The notes under the pieces: model-generated
What the model saw: the letters and a program-made list of their open reading frames with translations, nothing else
The model's database searches: none
Told to the model about the DNA's origin: nothing
DNA from: Fibrobacter sp.
Lineage (GTDB): Bacteria > Fibrobacterota > Fibrobacteria > Fibrobacterales > Fibrobacteraceae
DNA: 53,847 nucleotides
Direction: 5' to 3'
Assembly (NCBI GenBank): GCA_017959225.1
Contig: JAGDBD010000050.1
Coordinates: 1 to 53,847, forward strand
Shown: positions 37,537 through 45,037 of the stretch, piece by piece
How positions within the stretch are numbered: position 1 is the stretch's first letter
Layout of the letters: each line of letters starts with the position of its first letter
Made by a program: the position numbers and the translations under genes

Positions 37537-38655
37537 TTAATTTGTTCGCATCTTTTTGTCTTCTTCCCACATTTGCATTTTTTGGATAAGGAGTTGCTTG
37601 AGCGACTCCATTCCTATATTCTCTTTGGCGCTGATCTGGAGGGCGTCCGGGTAATGGTTCAAAAGCTCCTGCCGGCGTTCCGCAGAAGCGCTTTCTGCTT
37701 TGTTGAACGCGATGATGCGGGGAATTTCAGGGTCGATCAGGTTTTCGAGAATTTTGTGGGTAATTTCTAAATGTTCTTCGTAATCGTTTGCGGTAGCATC
37801 GACGACATTTAAAATGCAGTTGGCGTTGCTTGCAGCTCCAAGGGTGCTTTTGAATGTGTCGATTAAATGGTGGGGAAGCTTCCGGATGAATCCGACAGTA
37901 TCGGATAGCAGAATGAATTTTCCATCGCCGACGTAGAGCTTTCGCATGGTGCTGTCGAGAGTGGCGAAGAGCTGGTCTTTGACGTAAACATTGCTTGACG
38001 TTAAACGGTTGGTGAGAGTGCTTTTCCCTGCGTTCGTGTAACCGACAATGCCAACTTGGAAAAGGTTTTCCCGGCGGACGGCTTGACGTTCGCGGGCGTC
38101 TTCGATTTTGGAAAGCTTCTTTTTGAGTTCCTGAATTTTTTTGTGGATGATGCGGCGGTCCGTTTCTAACTGGGTTTCGCCGGGGCCGTTCATGCCGATG
38201 CCGCGGCCGCCAGCCTGGCGCGAAAGGTGAGTCCAGGCGTGGGTAAGCCTTGGAACCAAGTATTGGAGCTGGGCGACTTCGACCATGAGGCGACTTTCTG
38301 CAGTGACCGCATGCTTTGCAAAAATATCGAGAATAATGCCTGTACGGTCTAAAACTTTGATGCCCGGCAGACGTTCTTCTAGATTGCGCACTTGTGAACC
38401 GGAAAGATCTTCATCAAAAATCACAAGCCCTGCTTCGTCTTCTTCGAGGGCCGTTTTGATTTCGGCTACTTTGCCTTCGCCGATAAGCGTTGCCGGATTG
38501 AACGCTTGGACCCGCTGCAAAAAGGTGCGGGAAACGATTGCGCCTGCGGTTTCGGCAAGGCGTTTGAGTTCGCTCAAATGTTCTTCTGCCACGGCTTTGC
38601 GAACACGTGGCGTGACGATCCCTACAAGAATCGCTTTTTCGATCGGACGTTGCAT
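37537..38655 (-). CDS. hflX: GTPase HflX
   Basis: 372 residues, ribosome-associated GTPase that splits stalled or heat-damaged ribosomes. N-terminal HflX domain (LIGEGKVAEI, VIFDEDLSGSQVRNLEE, LDRTGIILDIFA), a coiled linker GGRGIGMNGPGETQLETDRR, then the G domain with G1 GYTNAGKST, G3 in LSDTVGFI and G4 FNKAE. The start at 38655 is where homology begins; TATATT/TATTAT lies 7-9 bases upstream and no Shine-Dalgarno site is present, so a near-leaderless mRNA is predicted. It converges with the small membrane gene at zero distance. Confidence 0.95.
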   Translation of the reverse strand: MQRPIEKAILVGIVTPRVRKAVAEEHLSELKRLAETAGAIVSRTFLQRVQAFNPATLIGEGKVAEIKTALEEDEAGLVIFDEDLSGSQVRNLEERLPGIKVLDRTGIILDIFAKHAVTAESRLMVEVAQLQYLVPRLTHAWTHLSRQAGGRGIGMNGPGETQLETDRRIIHKKIQELKKKLSKIEDARERQAVRRENLFQVGIVGYTNAGKSTLTNRLTSSNVYVKDQLFATLDSTMRKLYVGDGKFILLSDTVGFIRKLPHHLIDTFKSTLGAASNANCILNVVDATANDYEEHLEITHKILENLIDPEIPRIIAFNKAESASAERRQELLNHYPDALQISAKENIGMESLKQLLIQKMQMWEEDKKMRTN

Positions 38656-38673
38656 ATGCAAGATAATATAACG

Positions 38674-38705
38674 AAAAAAGCACGCAACGAAAACGCTGCG
38701 TGCTT
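38674..38705 (-). terminator. Intrinsic terminator of the secreted metallopeptidase-like gene
   Basis: Stem AAGCACGCA / TGCGTGCTT with an inner CG/CG, followed on the minus strand by TTTTTT. It ends 4 bases before the hflX -10 box. Confidence 0.9.
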
Positions 38706-38740
38706 GTCCTTTGTGCAAAAGCACAGAGGCTTTGGGTGGA

Positions 38741-41098
38741 TTACCGATGAATGTTAATGGATTTGGCTTCGAGGTACGAACCGCAGGAAACCTTGACGAT
38801 ATAAGTGGCGTTCGGAAGTCCCATTTTGTTCCAATCGAGAACGTAGGTGTGGTTTCCTGCTTTTTTCTGCCCGAGGATTTCGGTGGAAACCAAAGCTCCG
38901 TAAGCATTAAAGAGACTGATTTTTACAGCATCGTTACGGTCGAGCTTGTAATTCACCTGGAGAATTCCCTTGTGGAACGAAAGCCCGATATGGGTTGAGA
39001 GTCCTTCAAGTCCATACATCAAAGCGGTTGTGGATTCCGAAGTGCCGTTTGAAATTTCGTTGGTAACGGAAATCGTAATGGTGTAAGTGACCTGCTTATT
39101 GTTGTAACTAAAGCCTTGGATAATGTTATAGACATTTCCGCTAGTTACACGGTTAGGATAATGCCCAACATTTGCCGTCCCCGACGTTAAATTGAATTCC
39201 GAATAGATGGTCGCATTCGCATTTGAATACTCCACAACGTTTCCGTTTGCGTTAAACCAGTGACCCGGAGCGTTTGCCGTAGAAACCGTGTTCAACGTTC
39301 CGCTGGGTTCCATTGCAAAATAAGTGGCCTTGGACGAAATTTCGGAAGCGGAAATGCCAAGAGCCTTGGCGACTTCGGAAAGTTTTAAATCGAAAGAAAC
39401 CGGAGCGTAATTGTCATCGATGGGAAGCGTAATGTTCACGTTGTAATTCGAAACGATTTCGGCAGAAACGCTTGAACTACTGCTTTCGTTAGAACTGGAA
39501 GACGTTTCTTGAGAACCGGAACTGATTTCTGTAGAAGGCAAACTGGACCAGTCGTAATCGAGGTTGAAATCGCGGTAGTAGGCGGTGTTTGCGCTTCCTG
39601 CGCCGCTAATTCCGGTTTCCGGTTTTAAGCGGTAGTCAAAGTGGTACGTGCGGATGTTTTCGTTTCCGGTGTAAGCGTAATCCGTGTTCACCACAATTGC
39701 AAAGACCATTTGCGTGCCGTTTGTGGAAGACGGCGTTTTGGAAAGGTTCAAAGTGGCAGTTCCTTCACCGGTGACCGGTTCGCTGTAAACCGGAGTACCG
39801 TCCGTTCCGCGGTAAGCGAGAAGGAAGTTCATGTTCGAATTGTTGGAATGATCACCTTTCGGGTAAAAGGTAACGCTTACTTGTGTCGCTCCGTTTGCGA
39901 CTTTGAGCGGAATGACGTTAGAACCGGACCAACCCGGAGTTGTTTCTGCGTTTGGAATCAGGATTCCGTTAGAATCGGTCGTCGCTTGGTACGGTGTCAT
40001 TTTCCAAGTGTAACTGTAGTTTTTATTGTCCCAATAATCCTGTTCCCAGTAGCTGGTTCCGCCAAAATTTTGGTTCAAAAGATTCCGGATTTCTTCGGAC
40101 CATTCCTTCATATCGAGCATGGCGAGCTTTGCACGGAACTCGGTAATCAGACGGCGAACTCCTGCGTCACCAAGACCGATGTCCAAAGCGTAGGTTTCGA
40201 GCAAGTAAGGCGTATTTCCGTAAGCGTGGCCGTAAATCCAGCGTACAGAACCTGTTCCAAGCCACGTTCCCATAAAGGTGGGAAAAATATTGCTGTACTG
40301 CGCACCGCCTAAAAGGCTGCGCTGATTTTTCCCCGTGACTCCTTGTGCTCCTGGCCCTCCGAACGTTCCGTCGATCAGCCAACCGGAATAGCATTCGATC
40401 GGCATAAAAGGCGCAATGACCGTTGCCGCATTCAAAAATCCCATTCCGCTGTAAACGCCGTTACGATGGCTGAACATGTCTTGCTGAATCCAGGTGTTGC
40501 CCGCTTCTTGGAACCAGTGCGCTTCTTTTGCACCGGGGTATCCGTTTGTCATCGAGTGGATGCCTTCGTGAATCATAGCGTCCATTTGGGCTACTCGGTC
40601 GTTGTATGGGCAGCTCGTGTTAAAGCTGTAAAGCGGGTAGAAAGACGCCGCGACAGCGGTGTACCCGGCGACCCAGGTTTGCCAACCGCCCGTGGTATCT
40701 GTTTTAGCGCCACCGGCACAGGTTCCTGATCCGTAGTAATAAATGGCGCTGTATTTCCCTTCTTGGGCTTGCGCATCGGGAGCCCATCCCATGGTGTCGT
40801 AAAGGTAGCTGAAGTCGGTGTCGTATTTTTTGAGAATGCTATCGATCGTGACGTCGGTAATGCGACTGTCCCGGTCCTTTCCCCAGTAAAAAGCCCACCA
40901 TTTTCCGGCTTTTTTCCCGGTGACACCGCTACAATTGTTGTTGAATTCCGTTGGCGGATTTACGATTCCGATGTTGGATTTGGTGTCGTAATCCAAGTCG
41001 GACCGGTAAGCTGGCCAATTGTAAGCGTCGCCGGTAGCGGCTCCGCTAAACGAAACTGCGCCTGCGAGAAGCGCATAAAGGAAAGAACTTTGCTTCAT
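38741..41098 (-). CDS. Secreted gluzincin-like metallopeptidase with DUF4859-like domain and type IX-like sorting tail
   Basis: 785 residues. Signal peptide MKQSSFLYALLAGAVSFSGA. The N-terminal half contains HEGIH (about residues 175-179), an HExxH zinc motif, followed about 20 residues later by HWFQEAGNTW, whose Glu could be the third ligand. Then comes a beta-rich region (about 380-520), a Ser-rich linker (about 530-550) typical of Fibrobacter secreted proteins, a DUF4859-like domain (about 555-690; FDLKLSEVAKALG), and a C-terminal domain LDRNDAVKISLFNAYG to KSINIHR that resembles type IX secretion sorting domains. It may act on polysaccharide-associated protein or the cell surface; the substrate is unknown. 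A 19-bp palindrome lies upstream of the start. Confidence 0.78.
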   Translation of the reverse strand: MKQSSFLYALLAGAVSFSGAATGDAYNWPAYRSDLDYDTKSNIGIVNPPTEFNNNCSGVTGKKAGKWWAFYWGKDRDSRITDVTIDSILKKYDTDFSYLYDTMGWAPDAQAQEGKYSAIYYYGSGTCAGGAKTDTTGGWQTWVAGYTAVAASFYPLYSFNTSCPYNDRVAQMDAMIHEGIHSMTNGYPGAKEAHWFQEAGNTWIQQDMFSHRNGVYSGMGFLNAATVIAPFMPIECYSGWLIDGTFGGPGAQGVTGKNQRSLLGGAQYSNIFPTFMGTWLGTGSVRWIYGHAYGNTPYLLETYALDIGLGDAGVRRLITEFRAKLAMLDMKEWSEEIRNLLNQNFGGTSYWEQDYWDNKNYSYTWKMTPYQATTDSNGILIPNAETTPGWSGSNVIPLKVANGATQVSVTFYPKGDHSNNSNMNFLLAYRGTDGTPVYSEPVTGEGTATLNLSKTPSSTNGTQMVFAIVVNTDYAYTGNENIRTYHFDYRLKPETGISGAGSANTAYYRDFNLDYDWSSLPSTEISSGSQETSSSSNESSSSSVSAEIVSNYNVNITLPIDDNYAPVSFDLKLSEVAKALGISASEISSKATYFAMEPSGTLNTVSTANAPGHWFNANGNVVEYSNANATIYSEFNLTSGTANVGHYPNRVTSGNVYNIIQGFSYNNKQVTYTITISVTNEISNGTSESTTALMYGLEGLSTHIGLSFHKGILQVNYKLDRNDAVKISLFNAYGALVSTEILGQKKAGNHTYVLDWNKMGLPNATYIVKVSCGSYLEAKSINIHR

Positions 41099-41125
41099 AA
41101 CCAATCATCCCTTTTTAGAAAAAAG

Positions 41126-41144
41126 TTTTACACACTGTGTAAAA
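41126..41144. promoter_or_regulatory. Perfect 19-bp palindrome, probable operator
   Basis: TTTTACACACTGTGTAAAA is a perfect 9-bp inverted repeat with a one-base centre, 27 bases upstream of the metallopeptidase-like gene. A matching half-site TGTGTAAAA occurs at 41211-41219. The arrangement suits binding by a dimeric repressor or activator; no regulator is identified. Confidence 0.55.
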
Positions 41145-41237
41145 AATATCTTGTAAAGTGAAGAATCGGTCGTCGTAAAGCTTTATTCTCTAAACAATCC
41201 GTGTTAGAAGTGTGTAAAAATAATTCAAAAATCGACT

Positions 41238-41669
41238 TTAAATTCGAATTTTTCGAATCGCTAAAAAAGAAATTTTTTCATCGGAAATCGTCAGCGTTTT
41301 TTGGTGAAAATCAAAATGGGTGATGTGACCTTCAACGCTTTGATAGGTTCCTATACCCTTTTCAAGGTTTGGATTTTGTACAAAGTAAAGAATACTTGCA
41401 AGTGGATGTTCCCCGGCTTCAAAAGCTTCTTTTAATGCGGCAAGCGCGCTGTCCAGCTCTGCTCGGGAATCTTCCATGAGAACGTCTTTTCGCACGTTCA
41501 AATTTTGGAACTGCTTGTTTGCAATTTCCGTTTCATAGCCTCGTAACGCGGCAAAAGGGCTAAAGATCTTGGCGCGGTCTACAAGGTTCATCCGGTGATG
41601 CTTTTCCCAAACTTTGGCAAGAGCTTCGGGGTAAGGCAAGTAAAGAATGTTTTCGTAAGGATTACGCAC
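41238..41669 (-). CDS. YolD-like protein
   Basis: 143 residues. The segment MNLVDRAKIFSPFAALRGYE (about residues 27-46) matches the YolD-like family (DR-x-K-x-x-PF-AAL), and the C-terminal half is beta-rich. YolD proteins are small partners encoded next to UvrX-type Y-family polymerases in Bacillota; their biochemical role is not settled. The start is GTG 41669, with GGAGGG 5 bases upstream, overlapping the polymerase gene by 8 bases. This coupling supports the assignment. Confidence 0.75.
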   Translation of the reverse strand: MRNPYENILYLPYPEALAKVWEKHHRMNLVDRAKIFSPFAALRGYETEIANKQFQNLNVRKDVLMEDSRAELDSALAALKEAFEAGEHPLASILYFVQNPNLEKGIGTYQSVEGHITHFDFHQKTLTISDEKISFLAIRKIRI

Positions 41670-43032
41670 GGTGCCCTCCGATTTGCTCGTTCCGCTCCTT
41701 GGCCGTTGCGCCTTCTTGTAAATCCATCCCTTTTAAGATGGCATTTTTCCCAAAGCGTTTTTTAATGAGAAGCTCCGCTTGCATGCGCTTTTTTTCTTTT
41801 TCTTCGGCCTTTGTATCGGTAAACAAGTCGAATTCTTCAAAGCTTGCGTCTAGAACGTTGTTTGCGGTCAAGTTCAATCGTTTGACGGTCAAATCCTTTG
41901 GAACGAGCTTTTCAAAAAGCGTCGTAACGCTTTGGAGAATTTGGGAATGGGAAGATGTATAACGGCCCAGGTTTGCCGTTCCATGAACGGGTTTTGGGAC
42001 TTCTCGACCGTAGCGGTCTATGGCGATGGGGCCGTTGTAAATGCCTTGGGTAATATTTTCCCGGTCAAAGGCGATGTCTAACGTGATGGCGTTTGTTACC
42101 AAGTGCTTATCGATCAGATCAAGGACGATTCCATCAGCCATTTCGCGGATTACGATCCGAGACTTTTCTTTGCTGTAGGCATGAGAAAGGACTTGCCCCG
42201 ATCCGAGACTGTTGGATTTGGGCTTGAATTTTTTGATGTCTGCAATGGTGCAAGGCTCATAGCCCCAGGCGTGGTCTATTAGAATTTCGGCATTGATCCC
42301 GAATGTTTTGTACAGGTGCTCTGGAATCTGGAGGCTTGCCCGGGCGATATCTCCCATGGTAAAAAGCCCCATGGATTCAAGCCTTTGGGAAAGTCCCGTT
42401 CCGATTTGCCAAAAGCTCGTTAGCGGTCGATGAGTCCAAAGTTTTTCCCGGAATATCTGTTCGTCGATTTCGGCGATGCGAACACCGTCTTTGTCTGCGG
42501 GAATGTGTTTTGCCAAAATGTCCATCGCCGCTTTGCAAAGAAACAGGTTCGGTCCGATTCCCGCGGTGGCAGTAATCCCTGTAGATTTCAAAACGTCCTG
42601 GATCATGGTTCGGGCTAGATCGTGGGCAGATTTTTTGTACAGCGAAAGGTACCGTGTGACGTCAAAAAAACATTCGTCGATGGAATAAACGTGAATGTCA
42701 TCAGCGCTAATGTATTTGAGATAGACCTTGTAAATCTCTGCCGAAATATCGATATACTTAGCCATCTGCGGAGGCGCCGTGATAAAATCGATTTTTTGAC
42801 CGGTCCTTTTTCGGTGATCTTCTAACTTTTGCAGAACTTCGAAAAGGCGTGCGCGACCTGGAATACCAAGGGCTTTAAGGCTCGGAGAAACCGCTAAACA
42901 AATGGTCTTTTCGCTGCGGCTCGCATCAGCGACGACGAGGTTTGTGGTTAAAGGGTCTAATCCGCGAAGAGTGCATTCTACGGAAGCGTAAAACGACTTG
43001 AGATCGATCGCTATGTAAATCCTTTTTTCCAC
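41662..43032 (-). CDS. Y-family DNA polymerase (DinB/UvrX type)
   Basis: 456 residues. Translesion polymerase catalytic motifs: IAIDLKSFYASVE (residues 6-18, first Asp), YSIDECFFDVT (Asp-Glu pair, about residue 115), and TATAGIGPNLFLCKAA (thumb/HhH start). The little-finger region covers about 240-370, and the tail is charged. The ASRSEKTICLAVSP motif is like the UvrX subgroup rather than classical DinB. The start is GTG 43032 with TAATTT exactly 6 bases upstream and no ribosome binding site, in addition to likely read-through from the pseudouridine synthase gene 9 bases before. No LexA-like box recognised. Confidence 0.92.
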   Translation of the reverse strand: MEKRIYIAIDLKSFYASVECTLRGLDPLTTNLVVADASRSEKTICLAVSPSLKALGIPGRARLFEVLQKLEDHRKRTGQKIDFITAPPQMAKYIDISAEIYKVYLKYISADDIHVYSIDECFFDVTRYLSLYKKSAHDLARTMIQDVLKSTGITATAGIGPNLFLCKAAMDILAKHIPADKDGVRIAEIDEQIFREKLWTHRPLTSFWQIGTGLSQRLESMGLFTMGDIARASLQIPEHLYKTFGINAEILIDHAWGYEPCTIADIKKFKPKSNSLGSGQVLSHAYSKEKSRIVIREMADGIVLDLIDKHLVTNAITLDIAFDRENITQGIYNGPIAIDRYGREVPKPVHGTANLGRYTSSHSQILQSVTTLFEKLVPKDLTVKRLNLTANNVLDASFEEFDLFTDTKAEEKEKKRMQAELLIKKRFGKNAILKGMDLQEGATAKERNEQIGGHRA

Positions 43033-43041
43033 AAGAAAAAA

Positions 43042-43599
43042 TTACAAATTGCCCAAGGAAAATTCTTGGATAAATTTCCATTCGCCGGGCTGTAAATTTT
43101 CAAGCTTCAACTGGTCGATTTGAATACGGATAAGGCGGAGCGTGGGGAATCCCACTGCAGCCGTCATGTGGCGAACTTGGCGATTTTTGCCTTCGATGAG
43201 GGTGAGCTTTACCCAAGACGTCGGAATGTTTGCGCGGTAGCGAATAGGAGGATTCCGGGGCCACAGGTTTTTAGGCTCTGGAACGATTTCCGCTTGGCAT
43301 TTCTTTGTTCTGTACCCCCGAATGATGACACCGGCCATCAACTTTTGGACCGCTTCCGGGGTGATTTGCCCTTCGACTTGGGCGAGATAGGTGCGGGGGT
43401 GTGCTTTGGCCGGATCCAGAAGATTTTTGATCAGTTTACCGTTGTCGGTTAAAAGCAAAGCGCCTTCGCTATCGTGATCTAAACGGCCTGCCGCATATAC
43501 GCCTTTGGGAAAGTGAAATTCGTTCAACGCCCGGTGATTCCCTTCGGGAGAAAACTGGCTTAAAACGCCATAAGGCTTGTTGAAAAGAATCACCTTCAT
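43042..43599 (-). CDS. RsuA/RluE-type pseudouridine synthase
   Basis: 185 residues, catalytic domain only, without an S4 domain, as in RluE (23S rRNA). The catalytic Asp is in AGRLDHDSEGALLLTDNG (about residue 42); FNKPYGVLSQFSP at the N-terminus and EGKNRQVRHMTAAVGFPTLRL near 140 are diagnostic. The exact rRNA target cannot be fixed. It starts 3 bases after the thioesterase gene and is followed after 9 bases by the polymerase. Confidence 0.93.
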   Translation of the reverse strand: MKVILFNKPYGVLSQFSPEGNHRALNEFHFPKGVYAAGRLDHDSEGALLLTDNGKLIKNLLDPAKAHPRTYLAQVEGQITPEAVQKLMAGVIIRGYRTKKCQAEIVPEPKNLWPRNPPIRYRANIPTSWVKLTLIEGKNRQVRHMTAAVGFPTLRLIRIQIDQLKLENLQPGEWKFIQEFSLGNL

Positions 43600-43602
43600 G
43601 GG

Positions 43603-43998
43603 CTATTTCGAAATTTTCGAAAGGGCTTTGGCTTGGAAACGGTCGGTGTAAACGATGTATCGCTCGTGAGTTCCGCCGCCGATATGCCCCTTTTCGTCAT
43701 AGGCGTCCACTTCAAAAATGAGCTTTCGTTCATCGATCGCCACAAGCTTTGCGATGCATTCCACTTTCATGCCGATGGGGGTCGGACTTTCGTGGGAAAC
43801 GTTGATCTGGGAACCGACCGTTGTGCAATTTTCTGCAAGATAGGGTTGTACGGTTGTCCATGCGGCCTTTTCGAGCATGGAAATCATGACCGGAGTCGCG
43901 AGAACTTCTAGTGAACCGCTGCCGATTTCTTTTGCGGTGTGTTCGTCGTCTACAATGAATTCGACGCTACCGGTAATACCTTCTTGCAAATGTCCCAT
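43603..43998 (-). CDS. Hotdog-fold thioesterase (FlK-like)
   Basis: 131 residues from ATG 43998, the start at which homology begins; AAGGA lies 9 bases before it. An in-frame ATG at 44034 would add 12 residues. The pattern VGSG-like EIGSGSLEVLATPVMISMLEKAAW, then THV-like INVSHESPTPIGMKVECIAKLV, is typical of fluoroacetyl-CoA thioesterase-like hotdog proteins; the Glu in MLEKAAW and His in NVSHESP probably act in catalysis. The real substrate is probably an ordinary acyl-CoA. First gene of a four-gene operon; TATATT at 44052-44047 is its -10 box. Confidence 0.85.
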   Translation of the reverse strand: MGHLQEGITGSVEFIVDDEHTAKEIGSGSLEVLATPVMISMLEKAAWTTVQPYLAENCTTVGSQINVSHESPTPIGMKVECIAKLVAIDERKLIFEVDAYDEKGHIGGGTHERYIVYTDRFQAKALSKISK

Positions 43999-44159
43999 TC
44001 TGTGAAATCCTTGGCCGTAGCGAGAAACGGCCATCCTTTGGGGACAAATATAGATAAATGCGTTTTTTTGCCAAAAAGTCCAAAAACATTCTGCTTTTAA
44101 ATGAAGATTTTATTGCAAAAAAGCGCAGAATTGTCATGGATTGTTTATATTCATACATT

Positions 44160-45023
44160 ATGATGTATTCTAGGATGTCAAAAGAAGACCAGTTGGCCGT
44201 GCTTCTTACCGTACTAGAGCATGTGCATGAAGGGGTTTATTGTGTCGATAACGATCGACGTATTTTTTATTGGAATGAAGCCGCTACAAAAATCACCGGT
44301 TACACCGCAGACGAAATGGTCGGTAAGCGGTGCTTTGAAACCCGCATAAAGCATGTAGACATTGCTGGAAAAAATCTTTGCGCTGCCATGTGCCCGCTTG
44401 TCGCGACCATGTTCGACGGTCGAATTCGTTCCGAACCGGTTTATGCCCATTGCAAAGATGGTCGCGTCGTGGAAGTCGTCGTGAATTCTTATCCGTTGCT
44501 CGTTGACGATAGAACGGTGGGTGCTATTGAAATTTTCACCCAGAAAGCGGCAGTGGACGCCCATCAGACTTTTTTGCGTCATGGTCGTGATGAAAATGCA
44601 GACGCCTCCGGACTCCCGAATAGCGACTATGTGAACTATTTCATCGACATGAAGGTTCAGGAAAAACGTCGCTTTGACACTCCGTTTGTCATTGAACTTG
44701 TTCGCATCGATAATTTTGATGAAATTCAAAAAAATCGTGGCGAAGAAGAGGCCGAAAAAATTTTACGCGAGCTGGCAGATAAAATCAAAGATGATATGCG
44801 CAGTTCGGAACTTTTAGGTCGATTAAAAAAAGACCTTTTGATCGGAATTTACATGTCGGCATCGGCACGGGATTTGCCTGTGATCCGTCGACACACAATT
44901 TGTTGCGTTCAAGACTTTGAACAAAAAGAAAATTTAAAACTTTCCATTGCAGAATGCGCTGCGACGGCGGAGGATACTCCTTCAAGCCTTATCCGGCGAG
45001 CCTGCGAAATACTAGATTCATAG
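44160..45023 (+). CDS. PAS domain protein with degenerate GGDEF domain
   Basis: 287 residues. The PAS domain (about 15-130) includes VDNDRRIFYWNEAATKITGY and a Cys-rich RCFETRIKHVDIAGKNLCAAMCP, which may bind a ligand or metal. The GGDEF-like domain (about 155-285) has FVIELVRIDNFDEIQKNRG but the signature loop reads LKKDLL instead of GGDEF, so cyclase activity is unlikely. ATG 44160 (followed directly by a second ATG) is chosen because TATATT lies 8 bases upstream and no Shine-Dalgarno site is seen. The next gene, a much larger PAS-GGDEF-EAL protein, starts 15 bases downstream, so the pair may be one signalling unit. Confidence 0.82.
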   Translation: MMYSRMSKEDQLAVLLTVLEHVHEGVYCVDNDRRIFYWNEAATKITGYTADEMVGKRCFETRIKHVDIAGKNLCAAMCPLVATMFDGRIRSEPVYAHCKDGRVVEVVVNSYPLLVDDRTVGAIEIFTQKAAVDAHQTFLRHGRDENADASGLPNSDYVNYFIDMKVQEKRRFDTPFVIELVRIDNFDEIQKNRGEEEAEKILRELADKIKDDMRSSELLGRLKKDLLIGIYMSASARDLPVIRRHTICCVQDFEQKENLKLSIAECAATAEDTPSSLIRRACEILDS

Positions 45024-45037
45024 GGGTGGGGTATCCA

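Noticed and set aside
41126..43060. A LexA/SOS box controlling the Y-family polymerase
   Set aside because: The 41126 palindrome does not resemble known LexA boxes and lies downstream of the polymerase operon; nothing LexA-like is seen before 43032 or 43998.
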